From: Pseudomonas sp. ANT_H12B
GTDB taxonomy: Bacteria; Pseudomonadota; Gammaproteobacteria; Pseudomonadales; Pseudomonadaceae
Assembly (NCBI RefSeq): GCF_008369325.1
Contig: NZ_VOBI01000002.1
Location: 372,001-436,000, forward strand
DNA: 64,000 nt
Direction of reading: 5' to 3'
The notes beneath the pieces were generated by a model. The model saw only the letters and a program-made list of their open reading frames with translations, was not told the origin of the DNA and searched no databases. A program made the position numbers and the translations under genes. Positions 8,535-18,457 of this stretch are shown in pieces (position 1 is the first letter of the stretch; every line of letters begins with the position of its first letter).

Positions 8535-9359
8535 TCAGTCGACAAACAGGTCCGGCATCAGCGGGTCGGTGGTGTCGGGCGCAAACCGATACTGTTCAAA
8601 ATCCGTCACCCCGTTTTCACCCAGAATTTCCTCATCAATCAGCAACCGCCCGGTAATGCTGCGACCGCTGCTGTCCAGAATGGCATGGGCGGCATCCGCC
8701 ATGATCGCCGGCGTTCGTGCGTGTTTGAAGGACTCGCGTGAGCCGAGCTGAAATTCGATGGCGGCGGTGGCAATCATCGTCTGCGGCCACAGCGAATTAA
8801 CGCTGATGCCATAACCGGCAAATTCCTCACTCATGCCCAGGGTCAGCATGCTCATGCCGTATTTGGTCACCGTGTAGGGGCTGTATTGGGCGAACCATTT
8901 CGTCGCCAGGTTCAACGGTGGCGACAGGTTAAGAATGTGACCACTGGTTTTTTTCAGATAGGGCAGGGCAGCCTGACTGCACAGCAGCACGGCGCGGGTG
9001 TTGATCTGGTGCATCAGGTCGAAGCGCTTGAGCTCGATGTGTTGAACCCCGGTCAGCTTGATCGCCCCAGCATTGTTGATCAGCGCATCAATGGCGCCGA
9101 AATGTTCGTGGGCCCGGGCCAGCGCCTCGCGTACCGCGAGTTCATCGCGAACATCCACCTGCAACGGCAGCGCCTTGCCGCCCGCGTCTTCAACTTCCTT
9201 GGCCACGCTGAAAATCGTGCCCGGCAGTTTGGCGTGGGGATCGGCGCTTTTGGCGGCAATCACAATGTTGGCCCCATCCCGTGCGGCGCGTAGCGCAATT
9301 TCGCGACCGATCCCGCGACTGGCGCCGGTGATGAACAGGGTTTTGCCTTGTAAAGACAT
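8535..9359 (-). CDS. Short-chain dehydrogenase/reductase (HSDL2-like)
   Basis: The protein has 274 residues from the ATG at 9359, which has CAGGAG upstream; the longer frame adds 26 residues unlike the family. The Rossmann motif TGASRGIG is near residue 10, NNAGA near 94 and the active-site YTVTKYG near 164. The AAKSADPHAKLPGTI segment is typical of the HSDL2/short-chain subfamily that acts on acyl or sterol-like substrates. The substrate is unknown. It stands between the betaine genes and ltaE and is probably its own unit, with a REPIN downstream. Confidence 0.85.
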   Translation of the reverse strand: MSLQGKTLFITGASRGIGREIALRAARDGANIVIAAKSADPHAKLPGTIFSVAKEVEDAGGKALPLQVDVRDELAVREALARAHEHFGAIDALINNAGAIKLTGVQHIELKRFDLMHQINTRAVLLCSQAALPYLKKTSGHILNLSPPLNLATKWFAQYSPYTVTKYGMSMLTLGMSEEFAGYGISVNSLWPQTMIATAAIEFQLGSRESFKHARTPAIMADAAHAILDSSGRSITGRLLIDEEILGENGVTDFEQYRFAPDTTDPLMPDLFVD

Positions 9360-9437
9360 GCGTGCGCTCCTGATTATTGTTATCTGAGCGGATGGAACGG
9401 CTCGCCAATCAATGTAGACCAACTCTCCAGTCGCCAC

Positions 9438-9470
9438 TGATCGTTCCCACGCTCCGCGTGGGAACGATCA
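9438..9470. repeat. CGTTCCCACGC-family palindrome
   Basis: A perfect inverted repeat, TGATCGTTCCCACGC with 3-nt loop and its complement. It is the second REP family of this window and sits just downstream of ltaE and upstream of the SDR gene. Confidence 0.85.
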
Positions 9471-9486
9471 GTGGGTCGGCGGGGGG

Positions 9487-10527
9487 TTAGCGGGACATGA
9501 CTTCGCGAATATCCGCCGCCAGTTCCCGCACGCGTTCTTCTTCGGTGTCCCATGAGCACATGAAGCGTGCGCCGCCGTTGCCGATGAAGGTGTAGAAGCG
9601 CCAGCCCTTGGCGGTCAGTGCGGCGATGGCCGGTTCCGACAGTTGCAGGAACACGCCGTTGGCCTGCACCGGGAACATCAGTTCCACGCCTGGAATGTCG
9701 CTCACCAGTTCCGCCAGCAACTGCGCGCAGTGGTTGGCGTGTTTGGCGTATTTGAGCCAGGCGTCGTTTTCCAGAATCCCGACCCACGGCGCCGACAGAA
9801 AGCGCATTTTCGACGCCAGTTGCCCGGCCTGTTTGCAGCGGTAATCGAAGTCTTCAGCCAGCTTGTGGTTGAAGAACAGAATTGCTTCCCCCACCGCCAT
9901 GCCGTTTTTCGTGCCGCCGAAGCACAGTACGTCGACGCCGGCCTTCCAGGTCAGGTCCGCTGGCGAGCAGCCAAGGAAAGCGCAGGCGTTGGAGAAGCGT
10001 GCGCCGTCCATGTGCAGGTTCAGGCCCAGCTCTTTGCAGGTGGCGCTGATGGCGCGGATTTCTTCCGGGGTGTAGACGCTGCCGACTTCGGTCGCTTGGG
10101 TCAGGGTCACCACGCGCGGTTTCGGGTAGTGAATGTCCTGACGCTTGAGGGCGATTTCGCGGATCGATTCCGGGGTCAGCTTGCCGTTTTCGGTGCGGGC
10201 GATGAGCAGCTTGGAACCGTTGGAAAAGAATTCCGGTGCGCCGCATTCGTCGGTTTCGACGTGGGCGGTTTCCGAGCAGATCACGCTGTGGTAACTCTGG
10301 CACAGTGACGACAGGGCCAGTGAGTTGGCCGCAGTGCCGTTGAAGGCGAAGAACACTTCGCAGTCGGTTTCAAACAGTTTGCGGAAATCGTCGGACGCGC
10401 GGGCGGTCCATTCATCGTCGCCATAAGCGCGCTGGTGGCCGTGGTTGGCCTGTTCCATGGCAGCCCAGGCTTCAGGGCAGATACCGGAATAGTTGTCGCT
10501 GGCGAATTGTTGGCTCTTATCGGTCAT
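9487..10527 (-). CDS. ltaE: Low-specificity L-threonine aldolase
   Basis: The protein has 346 residues from the ATG at 10527 (MTDKSQQFASDNYSG). It is a PLP fold-type I enzyme: the cofactor lysine is K207 in FGGTKNGM, and LHMDGAR holds the Asp that contacts the pyridine ring. It cleaves L-threonine or allo-threonine to glycine and acetaldehyde. Its position between gbcAB and glyA1 matches PA5413 in P. aeruginosa and ties it to glycine supply and disposal in this catabolic block. Confidence 0.92.
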   Translation of the reverse strand: MTDKSQQFASDNYSGICPEAWAAMEQANHGHQRAYGDDEWTARASDDFRKLFETDCEVFFAFNGTAANSLALSSLCQSYHSVICSETAHVETDECGAPEFFSNGSKLLIARTENGKLTPESIREIALKRQDIHYPKPRVVTLTQATEVGSVYTPEEIRAISATCKELGLNLHMDGARFSNACAFLGCSPADLTWKAGVDVLCFGGTKNGMAVGEAILFFNHKLAEDFDYRCKQAGQLASKMRFLSAPWVGILENDAWLKYAKHANHCAQLLAELVSDIPGVELMFPVQANGVFLQLSEPAIAALTAKGWRFYTFIGNGGARFMCSWDTEEERVRELAADIREVMSR

Positions 10528-10660
10528 GGCCCTGCTTTCCGTGGTCGAGGCGCTTATGGTGAAGCGACTCGTGGTCAATGATGGTGCGCACTTTACCGAA
10601 GATCATCCGGGGAGCACACGCGATGCGTCTGACAGAACAATACAAAGACGACGGGCAATT

Positions 10661-11380
10661 ATGCACATGACGCAAAGGGATGGGGCACTGGATCTGCTTA
10701 AGTGGCTGGCGCTGTTGAGCATGGTGATCGATCACCTGCGATATGTCGGCTATTCCGTCGATCTGCTGTATGTGCCGGGACGATTGGCGTTCCCGTGGTT
10801 CTGTCTGGCAATGGCCGCCAATCTGGCTCGGACGCGAGCAGTGTCGACCGACGGCCAGTGGCGGTACTTGGGATGGTTGCTGTTGTTTAGCGCCGTCAGC
10901 GAAATTCCCTACCGGATGTTCATTCCTGATATCGACACCTTGAACGTGCTGCCCACGTTGGCGCTGGGATTGCTGGTGGCCCGTGGCTGGCAGGGACGAA
11001 CCCTGCAAACGCGACTGTTGGCGGCAGGCGCCTTGCTGCTGGCAGCTCTGTTCTCTGAGCGCCTGATGTTCGGGTTCTTCGGCGTGCTGTTGCCGTTGGC
11101 GATGTTGCTGGTGATCGGGCGGCCCTGGTATTTCAGCCTGCTGCCGGGGCTGGTTTGCCTGGCGGCTAATCAATGGCAAGTGTTGTATTACGGTGCCCGA
11201 CTGGGTAGCAACTCCGCCATCCTCGGCATCGCCGCTTGTCTGATTGCGCCATTGCTCGGGCTACTCTTGTTGCGATACGCCCAGTCTTTCAAGCCACCAC
11301 CACCGATGCGTCGCTGGGCTTATGCGCTCTATCCGATGCATTTTCTACTGCTGCTCGCAATACGTCAGGTCATCGCCTGA
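10661..11380 (+). CDS. TraX-family multipass membrane protein
   Basis: The protein is 239 residues from the ATG at 10661; the ATG at 10667 is an alternative. It has about seven to eight hydrophobic segments and begins with LDLLKWLALLSMVIDHLRYVG, typical of the TraX family, named after the F-plasmid enzyme that acetylates pilin. Chromosomal members have no settled role. It is divergent from ltaE with 133 bp between. The matching locus in P. aeruginosa also has an uncharacterised gene between ltaA and glyA1. Confidence 0.75.
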   Translation: MHMTQRDGALDLLKWLALLSMVIDHLRYVGYSVDLLYVPGRLAFPWFCLAMAANLARTRAVSTDGQWRYLGWLLLFSAVSEIPYRMFIPDIDTLNVLPTLALGLLVARGWQGRTLQTRLLAAGALLLAALFSERLMFGFFGVLLPLAMLLVIGRPWYFSLLPGLVCLAANQWQVLYYGARLGSNSAILGIAACLIAPLLGLLLLRYAQSFKPPPPMRRWAYALYPMHFLLLLAIRQVIA

Positions 11381-11381
11381 C

Positions 11382-11476
11382 CCTGTGGGAGCGAGCCTGC
11401 TCGCGATGGCGGCAGCTCAGGCAACATCAATGTTGAATGTGAGGCCGTTATCGCGAGCAGGCTCGCTCCCACAGGG
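11382..11476. repeat. REPIN
   Basis: Two inverted TGTGGGAGCGAGCCTGCTCG copies enclose CAACATCAATGTTGAATGT, the same spacer core as the REPIN at 8410. Confidence 0.9.
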
Positions 11477-11597
11477 GATCTTCGCTGGTTCGAAGGTTAT
11501 GTTCGGCATGCCATTTCCCGCCATGTCGTAAACGCACCTTTGCGTGGCGTCCGTAGGCATTTGACCTGTCTGCGCCGGTCATACCATCGCATCAAAG

Positions 11598-11621
11598 GGC
11601 ACTGTCGAAAACGCCAGTGCC
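11598..11621 (+). promoter_or_regulatory. Hairpin in the glyA1 leader
   Basis: GGCACTG and CAGTGCC form a 7-bp stem around a 10-nt loop about 45 bp upstream of the glyA1 start. It could be an operator or an RNA structure; no T-run follows. No glycine riboswitch core is recognisable in the 190 bp before glyA1. Confidence 0.3.
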
Positions 11622-11664
11622 TTACCGAGACGAATGGCGCAGAGATGCCGCTGGGAGAGACGCG

Positions 11665-12918
11665 ATGTTCAGCAAGCAAGACCAGATCAAGGGTTACGAC
11701 GATGCACTGCTGGCGGCGATGAATGCCGAGGAGCAACGCCAGGAAGATCACATCGAGCTGATCGCGTCAGAGAACTACACCAGCAAACGCGTCATGGAAG
11801 CGCAAGGCAGCGGCCTGACCAACAAATACGCCGAAGGCTATCCGGGCAAGCGTTACTACGGTGGCTGCGAGCACGTCGATAAAGTTGAAACACTGGCCAT
11901 CGAACGCGCCAAGCAGCTGTTCGGCGCCGACTACGCCAACGTGCAGCCGCACTCCGGTTCTTCCGCCAACAGCGCCGTTTACCTGGCCCTGATCCAGCCG
12001 GGCGACACCATTCTCGGCATGAGCCTGGCTCACGGCGGTCACCTGACCCACGGCGCGAAAGTATCGTCCTCGGGCAAGCTCTACAACGCCGTGCAGTACG
12101 GCATCGACACCAAGACCGGGTTGATCGACTACGACGAAGTTGAACGTCTGGCCGTCGAGTGCAAGCCGAAAATGATCGTCGCCGGGTTCTCGGCTTACTC
12201 CAAGACCCTCGACTTCCCGCGCTTCCGGCAGATTGCTGACAAGGTCGGTGCGCTGCTGTTCGTCGACATGGCCCACGTTGCCGGCCTGGTCGCCGCTGGC
12301 CTGTACCCGAATCCGCTGCCGTACGCTGACGTGGTCACCACCACCACCCACAAGACCCTGCGCGGTCCGCGTGGCGGCTTGATCCTGGCCAAGTCCAACG
12401 AAGAGATCGAGAAAAAACTCAACGCCGCGGTATTCCCCGGCGCACAGGGCGGCCCGCTGATGCACGTCATCGCCGGTAAAGCGGTGTGCTTCAAGGAAGC
12501 GCTGGAGCCTGGCTTCAAGGCCTACCAACAACAAGTGATCGACAACGCCCAGGCCATGGCCGGCGTATTTATCAAACGCGGCTACGATGTAGTGTCCGGC
12601 GGTACCGACAACCACCTGTTCCTGGTCAGCCTGATCCGTCAGGGCCTCACCGGCAAAGAGGCAGATGCAGCACTCGGTCGTGCCCACATCACCGTGAACA
12701 AGAACGCTGTTCCGAACGATCCACAGTCGCCGTTCGTAACCTCCGGCCTGCGCATCGGCACCCCGGCGGTGACCACTCGCGGCTTCAAGGTGACCCAGTG
12801 CATCACGCTGGCCGGCTGGATCTGCGACATCCTCGATAACCTCGGCGACGCCGATGTCGAGGCCAATGTTGCGCAACAAGTTTCGGCACTGTGCGCGGAC
12901 TTCCCGGTTTATCGCTGA
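11665..12918 (+). CDS. glyA: Serine hydroxymethyltransferase
   Basis: The protein has 417 residues, the usual size, from the ATG at 11665 with GGGAGA upstream. The PLP lysine is K230 in [14 protein letters not shown]. It interconverts glycine plus 5,10-methylene-THF with serine. It heads the sarcosine cluster glyA-soxBDAG-purU-fdhA as in P. aeruginosa (glyA1), where it absorbs the glycine and C1 units released by sarcosine oxidase. This is probably the catabolic paralogue (glyA1) rather than the housekeeping one. Confidence 0.95.
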   Translation: MFSKQDQIKGYDDALLAAMNAEEQRQEDHIELIASENYTSKRVMEAQGSGLTNKYAEGYPGKRYYGGCEHVDKVETLAIERAKQLFGADYANVQPHSGSSANSAVYLALIQPGDTILGMSLAHGGHLTHGAKVSSSGKLYNAVQYGIDTKTGLIDYDEVERLAVECKPKMIVAGFSAYSKTLDFPRFRQIADKVGALLFVDMAHVAGLVAAGLYPNPLPYADVVTTTTHKTLRGPRGGLILAKSNEEIEKKLNAAVFPGAQGGPLMHVIAGKAVCFKEALEPGFKAYQQQVIDNAQAMAGVFIKRGYDVVSGGTDNHLFLVSLIRQGLTGKEADAALGRAHITVNKNAVPNDPQSPFVTSGLRIGTPAVTTRGFKVTQCITLAGWICDILDNLGDADVEANVAQQVSALCADFPVYR

Positions 12919-12941
12919 GCGCGGTTTTGGAGTAAATGACT

Positions 12942-14192
12942 ATGCAACGCTACTCGGGCTTCGGCCTCTTCAAACACTCCCTCAGCCATCACGAAAACTG
13001 GCAGAAGATGTGGCGCACGCCGACCCCGAAAAAGGTCTATGACGTGGTCATCGTCGGCGGTGGCGGGCATGGTCTGGCGACCGCCTACTACCTGGCCAAA
13101 GAGCACGGCATCACCAACGTGGCCGTGGTCGAGAAAGGCTGGCTGGGCGGCGGTAACACCGCGCGCAACACCACCATCGTTCGCTCCAACTACCTGTGGG
13201 ACGAGTCGGCGCACCTGTACGAACACGCGATGAAATTGTGGGAAGGTCTGTCCCAGGACCTGAACTACAACGTGATGTTCTCCCAGCGTGGCGTTTACAA
13301 CCTGTGCCACACCCTGCAGGACATTCGTGATTCCGAGCGTCGGGTCAGCGCCAACCGCCTTAACGGCGTGGACGGCGAACTGCTCGATGCCAAACAAGTG
13401 GCTGACGAGATTCCGTACCTCGACTGCTCCAAGAACACGCGCTACCCGGTCATGGGCGCCACCGTCCAGCGTCGCGGCGGCGTGGCTCGTCACGATGCCG
13501 TGGCGTGGGGCTTTGCCCGTGCCGCCGACGCCTTGGGCGTTGACCTGATTCAACAGACCGAAGTGATCGGTTTCCGCAAGGAAAACGGCGTGTGCATCGG
13601 CGTTGAAACCAACAAAGGCTTCATCGGCGCCAAGCGCGTCGGTGTGGTGACCGCCGGTAACTCCGGGCACATGGCCAAACTCGCCGGTTTCCGTCTGCCG
13701 ATCGAATCCCACCCGCTGCAAGCGCTGGTGTCCGAGCCGATCAAGCCGATTATCGACAGCGTGATCATGTCCAACGCCGTACACGGTTACATCAGCCAGT
13801 CCGACAAGGGCGACCTGGTGATCGGCGCCGGTATCGACGGCTACAACGGCTACGGCCAGCGTGGTTCGTACCCGGTGATCGAGCACACCATCCAGGCCAT
13901 CGTCGAGATGTTCCCGGTGTTGTCCCGCGTACGCATGAACCGTCAGTGGGGCGGCATCGTCGACACCACGCCGGATGCGTGCCCGATCATCTCGAAAACC
14001 CCGGTCCCGAACATGTTCTTCAACTGCGGTTGGGGCACCGGTGGCTTCAAGGCAACACCTGGCTCGGGCAACGTGTTTGCCGCGAGTCTGGCCAAGGGTG
14101 AAATGCACCCATTGGCTGCACCTTTCTCCATCGACCGTTTCCACAACGGTGCGTTGATCGACGAACACGGCGCTGCTGCGGTTGCCCACTAA
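12942..14192 (+). CDS. soxB: Sarcosine oxidase beta subunit
   Basis: The protein has 416 residues. The second ATG (12942, [10 protein letters not shown]) is preferred because GGAG lies 9 nt before it, while the ATG at 12936 is only 3 nt from that GGAG. The FAD dinucleotide fold is VGGGGHG (38-44). RHD around His184 matches the histidine that covalently binds FMN in heterotetrameric sarcosine oxidases. The beta subunit oxidises sarcosine to glycine and passes the methyl group to folate with SoxA. It is co-transcribed with glyA 23 bp upstream and soxD 14 bp downstream. Confidence 0.95.
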   Translation: MQRYSGFGLFKHSLSHHENWQKMWRTPTPKKVYDVVIVGGGGHGLATAYYLAKEHGITNVAVVEKGWLGGGNTARNTTIVRSNYLWDESAHLYEHAMKLWEGLSQDLNYNVMFSQRGVYNLCHTLQDIRDSERRVSANRLNGVDGELLDAKQVADEIPYLDCSKNTRYPVMGATVQRRGGVARHDAVAWGFARAADALGVDLIQQTEVIGFRKENGVCIGVETNKGFIGAKRVGVVTAGNSGHMAKLAGFRLPIESHPLQALVSEPIKPIIDSVIMSNAVHGYISQSDKGDLVIGAGIDGYNGYGQRGSYPVIEHTIQAIVEMFPVLSRVRMNRQWGGIVDTTPDACPIISKTPVPNMFFNCGWGTGGFKATPGSGNVFAASLAKGEMHPLAAPFSIDRFHNGALIDEHGAAAVAH

Positions 14193-14206
14193 CAGGAGAA
14201 ATCCCC

Positions 14207-14536
14207 ATGTTGCATATCTTCTGTCCTCACTGCGGCGAGCTGCGCTCCGAAGAGGAATTCCACGCATCCGGCCAGGCGCACATCCCGCGTCCACTGGATC
14301 CGACTACCTGCACCGACGAGGAGTGGGGCGACTATATGTTCTTCCGCGATAACCCTCGCGGTCTGCACCACGAGCTGTGGGATCACGTCGCCGGTTGCCG
14401 TCAGTATTTCAACGCCACCCGCGACACCGTGACCTACGAGATTCTCGAAACTTACAAGATCGGCACCAAGCCACAATTCACCGACAAGACCGATAGCCCG
14501 AAAGCGGCCGCCACGGCTCTGGGAGAGAAGGTATGA
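14207..14536 (+). CDS. soxD: Sarcosine oxidase delta subunit
   Basis: The protein has 109 residues. It has the zinc-binding CPHC pair at 6-9 and further ligands in the WDHVAGC segment near residues 58-63, as expected for the small zinc subunit of tetrameric sarcosine oxidase. The stop overlaps the soxA start by 4 bp (ATGA), so the two are translationally coupled. Confidence 0.93.
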   Translation: MLHIFCPHCGELRSEEEFHASGQAHIPRPLDPTTCTDEEWGDYMFFRDNPRGLHHELWDHVAGCRQYFNATRDTVTYEILETYKIGTKPQFTDKTDSPKAAATALGEKV

Positions 14537-17500
14537 GCCAGATCAATCGCCTGTCCAACGGCGGACGGATCGACCGCAACAAAGTGCTGAGCTTCACCTT
14601 CAACGGCCAGACCTATAAAGGCTTTGAAGGCGACTCCCTGGCCGCAGCCTTGCTGGCCAACGGTGTCGACATCATCGGTCGCAGCTTCAAGTATTCCCGT
14701 CCGCGCGGCATCTTCGCCGCTGGCGCCGAAGAGCCGAACGCTGTGCTGCAGATCGGCGCGACCGAAGCCACGCAGATCCCGAACGTACGCGCTACGCAAC
14801 AAGCGCTCTATCAAGGTTTGGTCGCCACCAGCACCAACGGCTGGCCGAGCGTGAACAACGACATGATGGGGATTCTCGGCAAGGTCGGCGGCAAGCTGAT
14901 GCCGCCGGGCTTCTACTACAAAACTTTCATGTACCCGCAATCGTTCTGGATGACTTACGAGAAATACATCCGTAAGGCTGCAGGTTTAGGCCGCTCGCCG
15001 ACCGAGAACGATCCGGACACCTACGACTACATGAACCAGCACTGCGACGTGCTGATCGTCGGCGGTGGCCCGGCTGGACTGGCCGCTGCACTGGCGGCTG
15101 CCCGCAGCGGCGCCCGCGTAATCCTCGCCGATGAGCAGGAAGAGTTCGGCGGCAGCCTGCTCGACTCCCGCGAAAGCCTCGACGGCAAGCCTGCCAGCGA
15201 GTGGGTCGCCAGCGTTATCGACGAGCTGAAAAACACCCCGGACGTGCTGCTGTTGCCGCGCGCCACGGTCAACGGTTACCACGACCACAACTTCCTGACC
15301 ATTCACGAGCGCCTGACCGATCACCTCGGCGACCGCGCCCCGATTGGCCAAGTGCGTCAGCGCATCCACCGGGTTCGCGCCAAGCGTGTGGTCCTGGCGA
15401 CCGGCGCGTGCGAGCGTCCGCTGGTCTACGGCAACAACGACGTGCCGGGCAACATGCTCGCCGGCGCTGTTTCCACCTACGTGCGCCGTTACGGCGTGGC
15501 ACCGGGCAAAAAACTGGTGCTGTCGACCAACAACGATCACGCCTATCGCGTTGCTCTGGATTGGCTCGACGCCAGCCTGCAAGTCGTCGCCATCGCCGAT
15601 GCCCGCAGCAATCCGCGCGGTGCGCTGGTGGAAGAAGCACGCGCCAAAGGCATTCGCATCCTGACCGGCAGTGCCGTGATCGAGGCTCGCGGCACCAAGC
15701 GCGTGACCGCGGCGCGCATCGCTGCGATTGATGTCAAAGGTCACGCTGTTACCAGTCCTGGCGAATGGCTGGATTGCGACCTCGTCGCGACGTCTGGCGG
15801 TTACAGCCCGGTGGTTCACTTGGCTTCGCACTTGGGCGGCAAGCCGACCTGGCGTGAAGACATCCTCGGTTTCGTACCGGGCGAAGCACCGCAGAAACGC
15901 GTATGCGTGGGTGGCATCAACGGCGTCTATGGCCTCGGTGATTCCCTGGTAGATGGTTTTGCAGGTGGTGCTCGCGCCGCCAGCGAAGCCGGTTTCAGCG
16001 TGGTCGAAGGCGCCTTGCCGAAAGCCCTGAGCCGTCTGGAAGAACCGACATTGGCGCTGTTCCAGGTGCCTCACGAAAAAGGCACCGCGCGCGGGCCGAA
16101 GCAATTCGTCGACCTGCAGAACGACGTCACCGCTGCCGCCATCGAACTGGCGACCCGCGAAGGCTTCGAGTCGGTCGAGCACGTCAAACGCTACACCGCG
16201 CTGGGCTTCGGCACTGACCAGGGCAAGCTCGGCAACGTCAACGGTCTGGCCATTGCCGCCCGTTCGCTGAACGTGACCATCCCGCAGATGGGCACCACCA
16301 TGTTCCGTCCGAACTACACGCCGGTAACATTCGGCGCCGTGGCCGGCCGTCATTGTGGGCACATCTTTGAGCCTGTCCGTCACACCGCGCTGCATCATTG
16401 GCACGTGAAAAACGGCGCCGAGTTTGAAGACGTCGGTCAATGGAAGCGCCCTTGGTACTTCCCGAAAAACGGTGAAGACCTGCACGCCGCCGTGAAACGC
16501 GAATGCAAAGCCGTGCGCGACAGCGTCGGCCTGCTGGACGCCTCGACCCTGGGCAAAATCGACATCCAGGGCCCGGACTCGCGCGAGTTCCTCAACCGCA
16601 TCTACACCAACGCCTGGACCAAGCTCGACGTGGGCAAGGCGCGCTACGGCCTGATGTGCAAAGAAGACGGCATGGTGTTCGACGACGGCGTAACAGCCTG
16701 TCTCGCTGACAACCATTTCGTGATGACCACCACCACTGGCGGCGCTGCACGCGTATTGCAATGGCTGGAAATCTACCACCAGACCGAATGGCCAAACCTG
16801 AAGGTGTACTTCACCTCCGTGACGGATCACTGGGCAACCATGACCCTGTCGGGGCCGAACAGCCGCAAGCTGCTCAGCGCAGTCACCGACATAGACCTGA
16901 CCAACGAAGCGTTCCCGTTCATGACCTGGAAAGAAGGTCTGGTCGGCGGCGTACCAGCGCGGGTGTTCCGGATTTCGTTTACCGGTGAGCTGTCGTACGA
17001 AGTCAACGTTCAGGCCGACTACGCCATGGGCGTGCTGGAAAAAATCGTCGAGGCCGGCAAGCAGTACAACCTGACCCCGTATGGCACCGAAACCATGCAC
17101 GTGCTGCGGGCCGAGAAGGGTTTCATCATCGTTGGCCAGGACACTGACGGGTCGATGACTCCGGATGACCTGAACATGGGCTGGTGTGTCGGTCGCACCA
17201 AACCGTTCTCGTGGATCGGCCAGCGTGGCATGAACCGTGAAGACTGCGTGCGTGACCAGCGCAAACAGCTGGTGGGCCTGAAGCCGATCGATCCGACCAA
17301 ATGGCTGCCGGAAGGTGCGCAACTGGTGTTCAACACCAAGCAAACCATCCCGATGACCATGGTGGGCCACGTGACTTCCAGCTACTTGCACAACTCTCTC
17401 GGCTATTCGTTTGCCATGGGTGTGGTGAAAGGCGGGTTGAAGCGTATCGGCGAGCGCGTGTTCGCACCGCTGGCCGATGGCAGCGTGATCGAAGCGGAAA

Positions 17501-17550
17501 TCGTTTCTTCGGTGTTCTTCGATCCGAAAGGGGATCGCCAGAACATCTAA
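14533..17550 (+). CDS. soxA: Sarcosine oxidase alpha subunit
   Basis: The protein has 1005 residues, the family length. The N-terminal ~130 residues form the ferredoxin-like domain without cluster cysteines. An NAD-binding Rossmann fold starts near residue 171 (VLIVGGGPAGLAAAL). The last ~390 residues are a GcvT-like folate-binding domain with the conserved TGELSYEV segment. It binds NAD and channels the C1 unit to tetrahydrofolate. The downstream soxG is separated by 148 bp holding a REP pair, unlike the tight spacing upstream. Confidence 0.95.
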   Translation: MSQINRLSNGGRIDRNKVLSFTFNGQTYKGFEGDSLAAALLANGVDIIGRSFKYSRPRGIFAAGAEEPNAVLQIGATEATQIPNVRATQQALYQGLVATSTNGWPSVNNDMMGILGKVGGKLMPPGFYYKTFMYPQSFWMTYEKYIRKAAGLGRSPTENDPDTYDYMNQHCDVLIVGGGPAGLAAALAAARSGARVILADEQEEFGGSLLDSRESLDGKPASEWVASVIDELKNTPDVLLLPRATVNGYHDHNFLTIHERLTDHLGDRAPIGQVRQRIHRVRAKRVVLATGACERPLVYGNNDVPGNMLAGAVSTYVRRYGVAPGKKLVLSTNNDHAYRVALDWLDASLQVVAIADARSNPRGALVEEARAKGIRILTGSAVIEARGTKRVTAARIAAIDVKGHAVTSPGEWLDCDLVATSGGYSPVVHLASHLGGKPTWREDILGFVPGEAPQKRVCVGGINGVYGLGDSLVDGFAGGARAASEAGFSVVEGALPKALSRLEEPTLALFQVPHEKGTARGPKQFVDLQNDVTAAAIELATREGFESVEHVKRYTALGFGTDQGKLGNVNGLAIAARSLNVTIPQMGTTMFRPNYTPVTFGAVAGRHCGHIFEPVRHTALHHWHVKNGAEFEDVGQWKRPWYFPKNGEDLHAAVKRECKAVRDSVGLLDASTLGKIDIQGPDSREFLNRIYTNAWTKLDVGKARYGLMCKEDGMVFDDGVTACLADNHFVMTTTTGGAARVLQWLEIYHQTEWPNLKVYFTSVTDHWATMTLSGPNSRKLLSAVTDIDLTNEAFPFMTWKEGLVGGVPARVFRISFTGELSYEVNVQADYAMGVLEKIVEAGKQYNLTPYGTETMHVLRAEKGFIIVGQDTDGSMTPDDLNMGWCVGRTKPFSWIGQRGMNREDCVRDQRKQLVGLKPIDPTKWLPEGAQLVFNTKQTIPMTMVGHVTSSYLHNSLGYSFAMGVVKGGLKRIGERVFAPLADGSVIEAEIVSSVFFDPKGDRQNI

Positions 17551-17581
17551 TGGCTTCGGGTCCTGTGGGGTGCCTGCTACC

Positions 17582-17653
17582 GCCATCGCGAGCAGGCTCG
17601 CTCCCACAGGAGATCGCGGTCAAATGTGGGAGCGAGCCTGCTCGCGATGGCGG
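17582..17653. repeat. REP pair inside the sox operon
   Basis: TCGCGAGCAGGCTCGCTCCCACA and its inverse lie between soxA and soxG. In mRNA these form hairpins that may alter the ratio of the gamma subunit to the others. Confidence 0.88.
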
Positions 17654-17698
17654 CAGAACAGCCTCCACAGGACCAACAGAATTTAGGAAAGGTGCTTT

Positions 17699-18331
17699 AT
17701 GACCGCAGCCAATGTTTACCAACAACGCCCAACCACCGGGGCCAAGGCCGAGTCGTCGCTGCATCACGCCGACCTCGCCAGCCTGGTGGGCAAGGGTCGC
17801 AAAAGCGCCGGCGTGATCGTGCGTGAGAAAAAACTCCTCGGCCACCTGACCATCCGTGGCGATGGCCATGATGCGGCGTTCGCTGCCGGTGTGCACAAAG
17901 CCCTCGGCATCGAATTGCCGGGCGCGCTCACCGTCATCGTCAAAGGCGAAACCAGCCTGCAATGGATGGGGCCGGATGAATGGCTGCTGATCGTGCCGAC
18001 CGGTGAAGAATTCGCCGCCGAGCAAAAACTGCGTGAAGCGCTGGGCGACCTGCACATCGCGATCACCAACGTCAGCGGCGGCCAGCAGCTCCTCGAACTG
18101 AGCGGCCCGAACGTGCGCCAGGTGCTGATGAAGTCCACCAGCTACGACGTGCACCCCAACAGCTTTCCGGTGGGCAAGGCCGTCGGCACCGTGTTTGCCA
18201 AGTCGCAACTGGTGATCCGCCATACCTCCGAAGACACCTGGGAGCTGCTGATTCGTCGCAGCTTCTCGGATTACTGGTGGTTGTGGTTGCAGGATGCGGC
18301 CGCCGAATACGGCCTTAGCGTTCAGGCGTAA
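17699..18331 (+). CDS. soxG: Sarcosine oxidase gamma subunit
   Basis: The protein has 210 residues from the ATG at 17699 with AGGAAAGG upstream. It is GcvT-related (LELSGPNVRQVLMKS, VIRHTSEDTWELLIRRSF) and completes the heterotetrameric sarcosine oxidase SoxBDAG. REP elements flank it on both sides. Confidence 0.93.
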   Translation: MTAANVYQQRPTTGAKAESSLHHADLASLVGKGRKSAGVIVREKKLLGHLTIRGDGHDAAFAAGVHKALGIELPGALTVIVKGETSLQWMGPDEWLLIVPTGEEFAAEQKLREALGDLHIAITNVSGGQQLLELSGPNVRQVLMKSTSYDVHPNSFPVGKAVGTVFAKSQLVIRHTSEDTWELLIRRSFSDYWWLWLQDAAAEYGLSVQA

Positions 18332-18439
18332 TGATCGTTCCCACGCTCTGCGTGGGAATGCATCCCGGGACGCTCCGCGTCCCAAAGCGGACGCAGAGCG
18401 TCCATGGCGGCGTTCCCACGCAGAGCGTGGGAACGATCA
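18332..18439. repeat. Compound CGTTCCCACGC repeat cluster between soxG and purU
   Basis: ATCGTTCCCACGCTCTGCGTGGGAA, an inner GGGACGCTCCGCGTCCC palindrome with GGACGCAGAGCGTCC, and a final CGTTCCCACGCAGAGCGTGGGAACG give three nested hairpins in 108 bp, the densest repeat of this family in the window. Confidence 0.85.
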
Positions 18440-18457
18440 GATAGGAGTCACCGCACT

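Noticed and set aside
11477..11664. Glycine riboswitch before glyA
   Set aside because: No conserved glycine-aptamer core could be recognised, only a simple hairpin at 11598.
14986..17607. 873-codon open frame on the minus strand opposite soxA
   Set aside because: It is the antisense shadow of a GC-rich gene; composition (His, Val, Gln-rich) is typical of such frames, with no domain, and soxA is a certain gene.
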